DNA of 64,000 nt from Tubiluchus corallicola (GCA_030141605.1 JAQGDQ010000472.1:111154-175153), one strand, 5' to 3'. Counted from the stretch's first letter, positions 23,270 through 35,757 are shown. A program made the numbers and translations. Notes: a model not told the origin generated them from the sequence alone.

Positions 23270-23420
23270 TAATGGATGACGTCAGAACAATGGCTTTGCG
23301 TCAGCAGTTTTCCAAGCGAGAATCGTGTGAAATGGAACCGCCAATCAACTTATCACAGCTCCTCAGGAAAGAAGCGTCCTAAAATGCAGCCCACATCATC
23401 GTGTAGCCCTGTTCTACAGG
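23270..23420 (-). mobile_element. Family G fragment, interrupted by the 27-bp element
   Basis: Contains caatggctttgcgtcagcag and the acatcatcgtgtag block of family G in reverse. The match breaks exactly where the 27-bp satellite element begins (23421), suggesting insertion into this copy. Confidence 0.7.
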
Positions 23421-23796
23421 TTAGACACCAGTATTAAAGGAAGTAGCGATATCACTATATTTGTTTACCATAGGTTGACCTACGTCTAAAGACAGTTTAA
23501 ATCATTTGTTCCAAAATTTACTTCCTATTATGTATCTTACTATTTGTTATTCATCGAATTAATGATAACTTTTTGTTTCTTTTAATGTATTAATTGTGTG
23601 TTTGTGTTGATGTGAAATAAATAAACAAAATAAACAATAATATCTTTATTTTGCAAGAATGTTGCTGCACTACAGTATAAACCCTATTTTACCTCCGTGT
23701 ATGCTTCCTCCTGGGTTACAAGAGAGAAATTATAGTGCACAAATTCTCGTCATTGTCTCTGATGCTTTCAAAAGTGGTACTTTAACAGAGTTGACG
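23421..23796. repeat. Flank of the 27-bp array (inverted copy of 1330-1706)
   Basis: Starts ttagacaccagtattaaagg and runs to gagttgacgataaagg, where the array begins. Contains gaaataaataaacaaaataa. A second, short match (ttttaatgtattaa onward) is at 25881-25945. Confidence 0.9.
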
Positions 23797-25434
23797 ATAA
23801 AGGTACTGTATCGTAAGTGTATGATGAAGGAACTGTATCGTAAGTGTATGATAAAGGTACTGTATCGTAAGTGTATGATAAAGGTACTGTATCGTAAGTG
23901 TATGATAAAGGTACTGTATCGTAAGTGTATGATAAAGGTACTGTATCGTAAGTGTATGATAAAGGTACTGTATCGTAAGTGTATGATAAAGGTACTGTAT
24001 CGTAAGTGTATGATAAAGGTACTGTATCGTAAGTGTATGATAAATGTACTGTATCGTAAGTGTATGATAAAGGTACTGTATCGTAAATGTATGATAAAGG
24101 TACTGTATCGTAAGTGTATGATAAAGGTACTGTATCGTAAGTGTATGATAAAGGTACTGTATCGTAAGTGTATGATAAAGGTACTGTATCGTAAGTGTAT
24201 GATAAATATACTGTATCGTAAGTGTATGATAAAGGTACTGTAAGTGTATGATAAAGGCACTGTATCGTAAGTGTATGATAAAGGTACTGTATCGTAAGTG
24301 TATGATAAAGGTACTGTATCGTAAGTGTATGATAAAGGTACTGTATCGTAAGTGTATGATAAAGGTACTGTATCGTAAGTGTATGATAAAGGTACTGTAT
24401 CGTAAGTGTATGATAAAGGTACTGTATCGTAAGTGTATGATAAAGGTACTGTATCGTAAGTGTATGATAAAGGTACTGTATCGTAAGTGTATGATAAAGG
24501 TACTGTATCGTAAGTGTATGATAAAGGTACTGTATCGTAAGTGTATGATAAAGGTACTGTATCGTAAGTGTATGATAAAGGTACTGTATCGTAAGTGTAT
24601 GATAAAGGTACTGTATCGTAAGTGTATGATAAAGGTACTGTATCGTAAGTGTATGATAAAGGTACTGTATCGTAAGTGTATGATAAAGGTACTGTATCGT
24701 AAGTGTATGATAAAGGTACTGTATCGTAAGTGTATGATAAAGGTACTGTATCGTAAGTGTATGATAAAGGTACTGTATCGTAAGTGTATGATAAAGGTAC
24801 TGTATCGTAAGTGTATGATAAAGGTACTGTATCGTAAGTGTATGATAAAGGTACTGTATCGTAAGTGTATGATAAAGGTACTGTATCGTAAGTGTATGAT
24901 AAAGGTACTGTATCGTAAGTGTATGATAAAGGTACTGTATCGTAAGTGTATGATAAAGGTACTGTATCGTAAGTGTATGATAAAGGTACTGTATCGTAAG
25001 TGTATGATAAAGGTACTGTATCGTAAGTGTATGATAAAGGTACTGTCGTAAGTGTATGATAAAGGTACTGTATCGTAAGTGTATGATAAAGGTACTGTAT
25101 CGTAAGTGTATGATAAAGGTACTGTATCGTAAGTGTATGATAAAGGTACTGTATCGTAAGTGTATGATAAAGGTACTGTATCGTAAGTGTATGATAAAGG
25201 TACTGTATCGTAAGTGTATGATAAAGGTACTGTATCGTAAGTGTATGATAAAGGTACTGTATCGTAAGTGTATGATAAAGGTACTGTATCGTAAGTGTAC
25301 GATAAAGGTACTGTATCGTAAGTGTATGATAAAGGACTGTATCGTAAGTGTATGATAAAGGTACTGTATCGTAAGTGTATGATAAAGGTACTGTATCGTA
25401 AGTGTATGATAAAGGTACTGTATCGTAAGTGTAT
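23797..25434. repeat. 27-bp minisatellite array, about 60 copies, inverted
   Basis: Unit aaggtactgtatcgtaagt plus gtatgat, the reverse complement of the unit at 1-1329. A few units have 1-4-base deletions (near 24241, 25047 and 25335), which break the otherwise continuous artefactual frames. Confidence 0.97.
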
Positions 25435-26020
25435 TAGCTTGTAATTTTTTCATACACGTATTTTCTACATCAAATTTGATTTAGAACATTTTCGACATGG
25501 CATAAAATTCGATTCACAGTATAGACTAGCGTGTCGATTTATCGATAGCACAGATACAGTAAGACTTGATTTATGCAAAAACGAGTTATTTTTAAAAAAA
25601 TGGTTTTTGCCACCATAATGGTTAGTCATTGAACAGCATTTTTATTGCTGGATTTTTTTAATAAATGATTTTTTAATTTCTTTTATTCAGAATGTTTATT
25701 ATTGTCAACATGAATTATTTTCGATCACACAAGTACGGTAAAGTTACGGTAAAGTTTAATTGAAGGAAATTCTTAGACTACAGTCAACCTCGGGTATAAG
25801 CTACTCACTTATAAAGGGACATTCGCTTATAAGCGACCACTAACACCGGTCCGGATTTTCTCGTAACGTTAATGTATTAAAACCAGTTCTTTTAATGTAT
25901 TAAATGCGTACTTTGTGTTGATGCGAAATAAATAAACAATAAATACACAATTTTAAATACGTGAAGTCTAATAAACAGCGCCTAACTGCATTAATTAATA
26001 AGTTTTTAGTTTATACTTAC
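25435..26020. other. Intron with truncated pogo-like element at about 25782-25871
   Basis: cagtcaacctcgggtataag opens an ~90-bp fragment of the 5050-5499 family that lacks its right end. The remainder is unassigned. Confidence 0.6.
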
Positions 26021-26140
26021 TTATGGAGCAGTCGGAACCAGTATAGCCTGGTACACACGTGCAAAAAAAAGAACCCATAGTATTGTTACAAGTTGCTCCA
26101 TTCTGACAAGGATTTGGAGTTGTAGCACATTCATCAATGT
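26021..26140 (-). CDS. EGF domain 6 (calcium-binding type)
   Basis: 120 bp, phase 1-1, two codons longer than most. Acceptor ttttgttgcag, donor gtaagt. Product [18 protein letters not shown] through GSDCSI, six cysteines, hydroxylation motif [12 protein letters not shown] (Asn form). The extra two residues lie between cysteines 1 and 2. A family T element begins 25 bp upstream. Confidence 0.9.
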   Translation of the reverse strand, partial: TLMNVLQLQILVRMEQLVTILWVLFFARVYQAILVPTAP

Positions 26141-26165
26141 CTGCAACAAAACAGCAATAATTTAA

Positions 26166-26717
26166 AGGCAGACTGGACGATTCTTTAGACTCAATCGCAT
26201 TTTAATTTGCTGTCCAAAATATACATTTTCTTTCCTATAAAAGTCAACAATTGTTCCTTATATTTGAATAACTAGCTTAGAAAGTTAATTAACGGCAACC
26301 GAACACAGCTATTGCTTACGTCATAAACTAACCGCAGTTTGTGCAATAGCAGGCGTCTTCCCTTGCGCGTCAAGAACATTTGCGTAAGTGTTACAGTACT
26401 GCATAAATGCGCGATGTCACGAAAAATGGGCTTTACATCATATGACGTCAGAAACTAGCATAGCAGTTCATGATCATGGTTATCACGGTACCACCTTCTA
26501 TTTGTCGGTCACGCGCACATGTGACAAAAAGGCGCTGTTGCCAGTCTTAGTTGAATCACTGAGCCGCGCATAGCTTTGAAAGTTTAACAAAATTTGAGTA
26601 TCCGAGGTAATTATTATTTAATCTAAACTTTGATTTGAAAAAAGCTATTGTAGTTTTCAATATTTTAGAGCATTCATTATTCTGAACTCGTGTTTACACA
26701 ATCATCCGGTTTTCCTT
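26166..26717. mobile_element. TTAA-flanked MITE, family T
   Basis: TTAA at 26162-26165 and 26718-26721. Left end aggcagactggacgattc, right end atcatccggttttcctt. Interior collinear with 17096-17630. Confidence 0.85.
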
Positions 26718-27237
26718 TTAAAGTTTTTGTCAGCTTAACAATATCCTTTTTAAGATGATAACACAAAGAATGATTCACCAGTGCAAGGTCACTGTTTAAG
26801 ATGGTTTTATTTTATAGCGCCTTAATTTGACTGTCAATATTTAATTGATTTCTGTGAAGTTACATAAAAAACCTAAATGTTAATTTAAAATTGTTTGTAG
26901 AATCATCTAGATTTCTTTTGATTGGCTAAGAAAATCAGATGCTTTTTTCTTCGGTTACATGGTGCTGCAGGGCGTACAATGAACAGACACTCTACTAAAG
27001 TACCCAGAAGGCTAACAGGCAAAGTAACTTCGGAAATAATGCCACCCAGTTGCAGTTTTTGCCACTCGATGGGAAGGCCGTCTGCACAGGAACGCTGTGC
27101 TTAAATCAACTGGCGAGTATCCAACAAAACTATAAAAACTGCAGTACTTCAACTTCAATGTGGATTATCTAAGCTTAGAAGATAGCTTAAAGTAATCAGC
27201 TTGGTGTCATGAAATGGTGATTCAGGATACGTGAATA
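26718..27237. other. Intron; short family K fragment near 27150-27235
   Basis: Contains acttcaatgtggattatct and gaaatggtgattcagga as in family K. The rest is unassigned. Confidence 0.5.
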
Positions 27238-27752
27238 CAGTCATACCTCGGTTTTCGACCACAAATTCGTTCCTAAAAAGTGTTTGAAAATCGATTTGGT
27301 TGAGAACCGAATCATTTATTTCTATAAGAAATAATTTAAAAGCAAATAATCCATTCTCAAGCACCAAATGAACTGTAATGTATTACTAAAATATAATATA
27401 ATAATGTAAAAATGTTTATCTAAACAGTAGATATGATATAATTGATAAGAAAAACATAAGAGAATTATTTTGAAAGAAAAACATAATTATTCCTGCACAA
27501 AAAACAGTTTATGTATTGGTAGCAGTGTGATGATATACATAAGCAAGATCGGAAACACGTGCGTGACTACTCTCGGGCGCGGTCGGTTACGCCCGGCTCT
27601 ACTCGGCTCGCCGGGCACGTGTTCATCACGTGCTTGGCGGTTGGTCGAGTACCGAAATTCTGGTCGAGAACGGAGACAATTTCAGCTCGAATTTTCTGGT
27701 CGAAAACCGATTTGTACGAGTACGGAGACGTTCGAAAAAGGAGGTGTGACTG
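27238..27752. mobile_element. pogo/Tigger-like MITE (CAGTCATACCTCGG)
   Basis: Flanked by TA (27236-27237, 27753-27754). Left end cagtcatacctcggttttcg, right end gaggtgtgactg. A more GC-rich centre (27560-27730) gives open frames on both strands that show no known protein motif. Confidence 0.85.
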
Positions 27753-27930
27753 TAAGTAAAAAAGCTGAATTGTCGAACTTAAGGAGGATTTTGACAAACA
27801 AGTAGACCAGTGATTGAACTAAATCCACTCCAAGTAAAAACCATGTTACTGTCGACCGCAAAGAGATCTTATACAACTGGAGCAAAGGTCATCACTGAAT
27901 TCATATTTCTAACCACTAAACAAAACATAC

Positions 27931-28044
27931 CTTGAGAGCAGTCTACGTCGGTGTAGCCTTGATCACAGTCACATGTAAAAAAACCCAACCCCTCCGTACA
28001 AGTGCCGCCATTTTTACAAGGGTTATTCTCACATTCATCAATAT
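27931..28044 (-). CDS. EGF domain 5 (calcium-binding type)
   Basis: 114 bp, phase 1-1. Acceptor aattctttctag, donor gtatgt. Product D-IDECENNPCKNGGTC through DVDCSQ, six cysteines. CKNGGTC is a good O-fucose site. The hydroxylation position is Glu (CTEGLGFFTCDC), so it departs from the Asp/Asn consensus of most sister domains. Confidence 0.9.
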
Positions 28045-28185
28045 CTAGAAAGAATTAACGCAGCACTGTTTAAAATAGTTACAAATACGGAGTTAAAATT
28101 ACTAAACTTCTACATAAAATGCTGTGGATTTTCTCTTGGCAGTAAAGCGATAATTTTCTGCATGCTTAAGAAATGCTGAACCTAC

Positions 28186-28305
28186 CGTTATCACAGTTAA
28201 CTCCATCGTATCCTATTTCGCACGTGCAATTGTAAGAATCAAAATTATCGTTACACGTGCCTTTTACGCACGGATCTGATTCACACTCATCAAAATCGGT
28301 TAAAT
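28186..28305 (-). CDS. EGF domain 4 (calcium-binding type)
   Basis: 120 bp, phase 1-1. Acceptor cctatttttacag, donor gtaggt. Product begins N-LTDFDECESDPCVKGTC and ends GVNCDN, six cysteines, hydroxylation motif CNDNFDSYNCTC. Three residues precede the D-E-C start. The 22-bp array begins 40 bp upstream of this acceptor. Confidence 0.9.
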
Positions 28306-28345
28306 CTGTAAAAATAGGAAACATTGCAGGCAGAATTCAAAGCAG

Positions 28346-30217
28346 ACACTACCCGCTTTTTGACAAACTAACACCCGCTTTTTGACAAACTAACACCCGC
28401 TTTTTGACAAACTAACACCCACTTTTTGACAAACTAACACCTGCTTTTTGACAAACTAACACCCACTTTTTGACAAACTAACACCCGCTTTTTGACAAAC
28501 TAACACCCACTTTTTGACAAACTAACACCCAGTTTTTGGCAAACTAACACCCGCTTTTTGACAAACTAACGCCCACTTTTTGACAAACTAACACCCGCTT
28601 TTTGACAAACTAACACCCGCTTTTTGACAAACTAACGCCCACTTTTTGACAAACTAACACCTGCTTTTTGACAAACTAACACCCGCTTTTTGGCAAACTA
28701 ACGCCCAGTTTTTGACAAACTAACACCTACTTTTTGACAAACTAACACCCGCTTTTTGACAAACTAACGCCCAGTTTTTGGCAAACTAACACCCGCTTTT
28801 TGACAAACTAACACCCACTATTTGGCAAACTAACGCCCGCTTATTGACAAACTAACACCCACTTTTTGACAAACTAACCCCCAGTTTTTGACAAACTAAC
28901 ACCCACTATTTGGCAAACTAACGCCCGCTTATTGACAAACTAACACCCACTTTTTGACAAACCAACACCCGCTTTTTGACAAACTAACACCCGCTTTTTG
29001 ACAAACTAACGCCCAGTTTTTGACAAACTAATGCCCAGTTTTTGACAAACTAACGCCCGCTTATTGACAAACTAACACCCACTTTTTGACAAACCAACAC
29101 CCACTTTTTGACTAACCAACACCCGCTTACTGACAAACTAACACCGACTTACTGACAAACCAACACCCGCTTATTGACAAACCAACACCCGCTTATTGAC
29201 AAACCAACACCCGCTTATTGACAAACTAACACCCGCTTTTTGAAAAACTAACACCGACTTACTGACAAACCAACACCCGCTTATTGACAAACTAACACCC
29301 GCTTATTGACAAACCAACACCCGCTTATTGACAAACTAACACCCGCTTTTTGACAAACTAACACCCACTTTTTGACAAACTAACACCCGCTTTTTGACAA
29401 ACTAACGCCCACTTTTTGACAAACTAACACCCGCTTTTTGACAAACTAACACCCGCTTTTTGACAAACTAACGCCCACTTTTTGACAAACTAACACCTGC
29501 TTTTTGACAAACTAACACCCGCTTTTTGACAAACTAACACCCACTATTTGGCAAACTAACGCCCAGTTTTTGACAAACTAACACCTACTTTTTGACAAAC
29601 TAACACCCGCTTTTTGACAAACTAACGCCCAGTTTTTGGCAAACTAACACCCGCTTTTTGACAAACTAACACCCACTATTTGGCAAACTAACGCCCGCTT
29701 ATTGACAAACTAACACCCACTTTTTGACAAACTAACCCCCAGTTTTTGACAAACTAACACCCACTATTTGGCAAACTAACGCCCGCTTATTGACAAACTA
29801 ACACCCACTTTTTGACAAACCAACACCCGCTTTTTGACAAACTAACACCCGCTTACTGACAAACTAACACCCACTTTTTGACAAACTAATGCCCAGTTTT
29901 TGACAAACTAACACCCACTATTTGGCAAACTAACGCCCGCTTATTGACAAACTAACACCCACTTTTTGACAAACCAACACCCGCTTTTTGACTAACTAAC
30001 ACCCGCTTACTGACAAACTAACACCGACTTACTGACAAACCAACACCCGCTTATTGACAAACCAACACCCGCTTATTGACAAACTAACACCCGCTTTTTG
30101 AAAAACTAACACCGACTTACTGACAAACCAACACCCGCTTATTGACAAACTAACACCCGCTTATTGACAAACCAACACCCGCTTATTGACAAACTAACAC
30201 CCGCTTATTGACAAACT
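28346..30217. repeat. 22-bp minisatellite, about 85 copies, with higher-order pattern
   Basis: Unit acacccgctttttgacaaacta with variants (actttttg, cagttttt, cttattg, ctatttgg). The same order of variants recurs with an offset of about 836-858 bp (38-39 units), for example the block around cctgc at 28660 and 29497. Confidence 0.95.
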
Positions 30218-30936
30218 GGTGCATACAATAAAGGTAATCATTATTTCGCTCGAAAATAAAAAGTGCACATATTTATCAGCTGGTTTTTTCTTACAACTGT
30301 CACGGATTCCCGTCATTGAGTTCAACTCTACTGCTAGACTTTTCAGTTACAGTATAGCAAACTAGTTTATTCCGGTTCCTAAAACTTTTCCACCTAAATC
30401 CACCTAGAATCGTTCACACTGTAATTTTAGATCAGGTTAACCTTGAATTATTCATGTGGGCTTCATTCTAAAGTTATAAATTCCATCGTCACCTTTGTAC
30501 AGGTGACCATTTGATGCTTGCAATTCCTTTATAAGCAAACGCCATATGATCCGCCTAATTCGTTAGGTTATTTTTTCTTTTCGACAGTTTTTTATAGTTA
30601 TGTGCTGATTTGCACGTCTTATATCTAACATTAGTGCACTGTGCTTATTGCATTAACTATGTGATAAAGTGATTAATTATGTATGACTGGTTGTTCTTCT
30701 GTGTTCTATTTAATGTTAGTGCCGTGATAAAGATTAATAATGTAAATATGCCAAATCATGTAAGTTACAATAAAATTATATTTTGGGTGGCCGCACTTTT
30801 AAACAAATAGTTGTGCGGTTTTTCTTACAAAGTCACAAATTCATCTAAACTGTAAACATATTTCAACAACAGCAAACCATTTTAATCAACAACTCGTAAA
30901 CGTAAACGTTATGCATCTCTTCCCATAAAAACAACA
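30218..30936. other. Intron sequence, nothing recognised
   Basis: AT-rich; no exon, no match to other families in the window. Confidence 0.5.
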
Positions 30937-30944
30937 AATTAGAC

Positions 30945-33246
30945 CAGTGGTCTTCAACCTTTTTTAATGTCGTCCACCCCTAGTGGTGATTAAGTAGAAA
31001 CTGTCCACCCCCCACCCGGAAAAACGTCTCAATAAAAATCTCATGTTTTTAATATTTAAAATCTGCGTTTCGTATCTCATTTCTATGACTAAGTAAACAG
31101 AAAAAAGCAGTTTCTCTTATTTTTTATTTAACTTACATATTCATCCATATATTTACACACCTCATCTCAAACTAAGAGGCTCAAAATACACAAGATAACA
31201 TTAAGCATGCCACTTAGATGCATTTTCTCTGAATGGGAGTCTAAAGAGAGTCTCTTGTATATTATACAGACACGTGCAGGCTCGTCCACACCTAGACAGC
31301 TGTCCACCCCTCACTTAATCTCGTCCACCCCTAGACAGCTGTCCACCCCTCAGTTAACCTTGTCCACCCAGTAGTCCACCCCGAGACAGCTGTCCACCCC
31401 TCACTTAATCTCAACCACCCAGTAGTCCACCCCTAGACAGCTGTCCACCCCTCACTTAATCTCGTCCACCCAGTAGTCCACCCCTAGACAGCTGTCCACC
31501 CCTCACTTAATCTTGTCCACCCAGTAGTCCACCCTAGACAGCTGTCCACCCCTCACTTAATCTCCTCCACCCAGTAGTCCACCCCTAGACAGCTGTCCAC
31601 CCCTCACTTAATCTCATCCACCCAGTAGTCCACCCCTAGACAGCTGTCCACCCCTCACTTAATCTCATCCACTCAGTAGTCCACCCCTAGACAGCTGTCC
31701 ACCCCTCACTTAATCTCGTCCACCCAGTAGTCCACCCCTAGACAGCTGTCCACCCCTCACTTAATCTCGTCCACCCAGTAGTCCACCCCTAGACAGCTGT
31801 CCACCCCTCACTTAATCTCATCCACCCAGTAGTCCACCCCTAGACAGCTGTCCACCCCTCACTTAATCTCATCCACCCAGTAGTCCACCCCTAGACAGCT
31901 GTCCACCCTTCACTTAATCTCCTCCACCCAGTAGTCCACCCCTAGACAGCTGTCCACCCTTCACTTAATCTCAACCACCCAGTAGTCCACCCCTAGACAG
32001 CTGTCCACCCGTCACTTAATCTCGTCCACCCAGTAGTCCACCCCTAGACAGCTGTCCACCCCTCACTTAATCTCGTCCACTCAGTAGTCCACCCCTAGAC
32101 AGCTGTCCACCCCTCACTTAATCTCCTCCACCCAGTAGTCCACCCCTAGACAGCTGTCCACCCTTCACTTAATCTCGTCCACTCAGTAGTCCACCCCTAG
32201 ACAGCTGTCCACCCCTCACTTAATCTCATCCACTCAGTAGTCCACCCCTAGACAGCTGTCCACCCTTCACTTAATCTCCTCCACCCAGTAGTCCACCCTA
32301 GACAGCTGTCCACCCCTCACTTAATCTCCTCCACCCAGTAGTTAGTCCACCCCTAGACAGCTGTCCACCCCTCACTTAATCTCGTCCACCCAGTAGTTAG
32401 TCCACCCCTAGACAGCTGTCCACCCCTCACTTAATCTCATCCACTCAGTAGTCCACCCCTAGACAGCTGTCCACCCCTCACTTAATCTCATCCACTCAGT
32501 AGTCCACCCCTAGACAGCTGTCCACCCCTCACTTAATCTCATCCACTCAGTAGTCCACCCCTAGACAGCTGTCCACCCCTCACTTAATCTCGTCCACCCA
32601 GTAGTCCACCCCTAGACAGCTGTCCACCCCTCACTTAATCTCATCCACCCAGTAGTCCACCCCTAGACAGCTGTCCACCCCTCACTTAATCTTGTCCACC
32701 CAGTAGTCCACCCCTAGACAGCTGTCCACCCCTCACTTAATCTCGTCCACTGAGTAGTCCACCCCTAGACAGCTGTCCACCCCTCACTTAATCTCGTCCA
32801 CTCAGTAGTCCACCCCTAGACAGCTGTCCACCCCTCACTTAATCTCGTCCACTCAGTAGTCCACCCCTAGACAGCTGTCCACCCCTCACTTAATCTCGTC
32901 CACTCAGTAGTCCTCCCCTAGACAGCTGTCCACCCCTCACTTAATCTCGTCCACTCAGTAGTCCACCCCTAGACAGCTGTCCACCCCTCACTTAATCTCG
33001 TCCACTCAGTAGTCCACCCCTAGACAGCTGTCCACCCCTCACTTAATCTCAACCACCCAGTAGTCCACCCCTAGACAGCTGTCCACCCCTCACTTAATCT
33101 CGTCCACTCAGTAGTCCACCCCTAGACAGCTGTCCACCCCTCACTTAATCTCGTCCACTCAGTAGTCCACCCCTAGACAGCTGTCCACCCCTCACTTAAT
33201 CTCGTCCACTAGAAGGTAGACTGTCCACCCAGGTTGAAATGCACTG
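30945..33246. mobile_element. Non-autonomous hAT element carrying a 51-bp satellite
   Basis: Perfect 8-bp target duplication aattagac at 30937-30944 and 33247-33254. Terminal inverted repeats cagtggtcttcaacct and aggttgaaatgcactg (imperfect). Between them are ~320 bp of unique sequence and the 31285-33215 array. No transposase. It lies in the same intron as the 22-bp array. Confidence 0.95.
31285..33215. repeat. 51-bp minisatellite inside the hAT element, about 37 copies
   Basis: Unit acagctgtccacccctcact, then taatctcgtccaccc, then agtagtcca plus cccctag. Variants (cctcc, catcc, caacc; cagtagttag insertions) occur in clusters. The seed sequence is seen in single form at 30970-31020. Confidence 0.95.
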
Positions 33247-33364
33247 AATTAGACTATACATATTTCCACCCGCTCGTTTGAATTCTAATCAACAATAAAT
33301 TTAAAACCAGGCCGATGTCTCTCCCACAAAGAGCATTTTTCACGACAACAACGTAAAGGCTAAC

Positions 33365-33478
33365 TTGTGGAACAGGTGCCACCAGCCCATCCAGGAGCGC
33401 ATTCACAAGTATGATATCCATAATCTTGCGTACACGTCCCTCCGTGAAGGCATGGGTCATCAGCACATTCATCTATAT
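33365..33478 (-). CDS. EGF domain 3 (calcium-binding type)
   Basis: 114 bp, phase 1-1. Acceptor tttttttatag, donor gttagc. Product D-IDECADDPCLHGGTC through GGTCST, six cysteines. Hydroxylation site replaced by Gln (CTQDYGYHTCEC). CLHGGTC fits an O-fucose site. The exon lies 110 bp to the right of the hAT target duplication. Confidence 0.9.
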
Positions 33479-33732
33479 CTATAAAAAAAATGGAAATACA
33501 GACAACCTAGTGTATAAGGTACTCTCTTATAAGGGACACAATAAATTACTGTAAAGTTTATGCGTTCATTTAATACTTTTACTGGCACATAAACTTGCTA
33601 AACATTTAAAAAACCAGATTGTGTGGATTTTTGAAAGCACAGCCCGGGGAGACGCCATACTTTCACCAGATGCTGAATCAACTTTTCCCTCGAATAATTT
33701 ACAATCACGTCCATAACGTGATTTTATATAAA

Positions 33733-34176
33733 CACTAATAACAAATACGCACTAATAACAAATACGGCAACAATTCTATCACTAGACAACGAGTTCAACT
33801 CTGGAATACCCTGCCATCAAATTTAAAACAAATCAAGTCTTTCGACGAATTCAAATCAAAATTAAAAATACATACATTAAGTCGTTTTGAAAACCCAACA
33901 TACGTAAACGAATATATATTCATCCACAAATTTTGTTTACCCACGTCCATTTTAAATTTTATGTATATATTGTATATAGTCTATTATAATTTCCGTGTAA
34001 CATTATAATGTATATTTTGTTTTAAATTTTTGGCACAGTAGTTTTTAGTTTGCACTGGACGCATTTGCCTTTAACAGTTGTGTGAATTTTATTCTCATGC
34101 TGCTATGTTCTTTTATGCTTTTATAATTATGAATATCGATTTTTTATGGCAAATAAAGATTATATATATATATAAG
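33733..34176 (+). mobile_element. 5'-truncated LINE: C-terminal ORF, 3' UTR and (TA)n tail
   Basis: The frame reads TRQRVQLWNTLPSNLKQIKS, then FDEFKSKLKIHTL and on to a stop near 34003. The R-V-x-x-W-N-x-L-P motif followed by F-x-x-F-K-x-K-L-K is the usual C-terminus of non-LTR reverse-transcriptase ORFs. The 3' UTR ends aaataaagattatatata. Confidence 0.75.
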
Positions 34177-34276
34177 TTCAGGCATTAATTATTCAATAGT
34201 AAAATCTGCTAAGAAGTTGACATAAACCTTAACTAGCCAGGCATAGAAGATTATACTAACCAGTGCTGTCTTATTA

Positions 34277-35100
34277 CAGTCAACCTCGGGTATAAGGTAC
34301 TCGCTTATAAAGGACCACCAACACCGGTCCAAATTTTTCGTAACGTTCTTCCTATGTAAAAATCTTCCTATATAAGATACTCGTTTATAAGGGACATTTG
34401 CTTATAAAGGACCACCAACACCGGTCCCAATTTTTCGTAATGTTCTACCTATGTAAAAATCTTCCTATATAAGGTACTCTTGTATAAGGGACATTTGCTT
34501 ATAATGGACCACCAACACCAGTCCCAATTTTTCGTAACGTTCTTTCTATGTAAAAATATTCCTACGTAAGATACTCGTTTATAAGGGACATTTGCTTATA
34601 AAGGACCTCCAACACCAGTCCCGATTTTTCGTAATGTTTTTCCTATGTAAAAATATTCCTATATAAGGTACTCTTGTATAAGGGACATTTGCTTATAATG
34701 GAAATCCAACACCAGTCCCGATTTTTCGTAATGTTTTTCCTATGTAAGAATCTTCGTATATAAGGTACTCGGATACAAGGGCCGATATCTTCAGGTCTCG
34801 CATAATAGAAACCCAGGTAAATTACCTCACGTGCAAGGGACCCTATGATCAAAGAGGAATTGATCAATTTTTAACCACAATTTTTCACAAACTTGGTCTT
34901 CAAACAACTCGGTTTCTGTGGTCACATACATCTCGCATCACGGAATGCGTAGCAAAAATCTATAAAAATATGGGTAAAAGTACAGAAAAGTACGGGTCTA
35001 GATACATCCTCGGTCTGACCCAACTTCGGCTACAAGTGACATCGGATATAAGAAACGGTTTTTCCGCTCCCGAAGTGTCCCTCATATCAGAGGTAGACAC
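34277..35100. mobile_element. pogo/Tigger-like MITE with internal ~104-bp repeats
   Basis: Left end cagtcaacctcgggtataag after TA; right end ctcatatcagaggtagacac before TA. A block containing ggacatttgcttataa and atttttcgtaa is repeated about four times in the left half, so this copy is ~370 bp longer than 5050-5499. Confidence 0.85.
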
Positions 35101-35286
35101 TACGACGTATGAAAATTAGTGTTTAAAGCTGTCATGTAGACAACCTTCCAAATTTGAACATTTCCAGTATAATGAAAAGAAAACGAAACTAGGTCATAAC
35201 ACAACTACTAAAAACCACAAGCATTTGAAAAGAGAAAAAATGGAGCAGTGGCCACGCAAGAGATTCTGGAACTTTGCAGAATAAAC

Positions 35287-35757
35287 CAGAGATGAGAATG
35301 ACAAAGTGCAAGAAACAGGCCGGGGGTTTGGGGGCCGCATAGGCAGCAAGAAATTGCAATTTTGTGACCATAGAGAACCTCTAAGTGGACTTAAAATATC
35401 AGTTTCATGCATAATTTAAAATACCCAATTATCAAAAGGATACATGATACCTAATTGTCTCAAAAACGCCTAAGTACTGGCCGCTCCTATGCAAAAGTAT
35501 ATAAAAACTGTCTGCAATTGACTCAGATAAGTCTGCACGATTGATTCTATATTTTTATACGTAGAGATATACAAGTGGTTACACTGATGTACGTGATGTA
35601 AACAAAGTGATGGCCTGCCAACTAGCAGTCAGTTTGTGAAATAATGTACTGGGTCCGTAAAAATTTTCTCAACGAATTAACACGATTTACAAAAATGGCA
35701 CTACTGGTCTGCCAAAAACTCGGAATGCCGCGTATCCGCGGAAAATTCTCATCCCAG
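35287..35757. mobile_element. Family H element with perfect 8-bp target duplication
   Basis: Flanked by gaataaac at 35279-35286 and 35758-35765. Ends cagagatgagaatgac and attctcatcccag. The 8-bp duplication supports hAT-type mobilisation of the whole family. Confidence 0.9.

Noticed and set aside
23659-25453. Long open frames on both strands (up to 561 residues)
   Set aside because: Same satellite in inverted orientation, open on both strands at once and broken only by small unit deletions.
27559-27797. GC-richer open frames on both strands near 27.6-27.8 kb
   Set aside because: They lie inside a TA-flanked pogo-like element and show no domain or splice-compatible phase.
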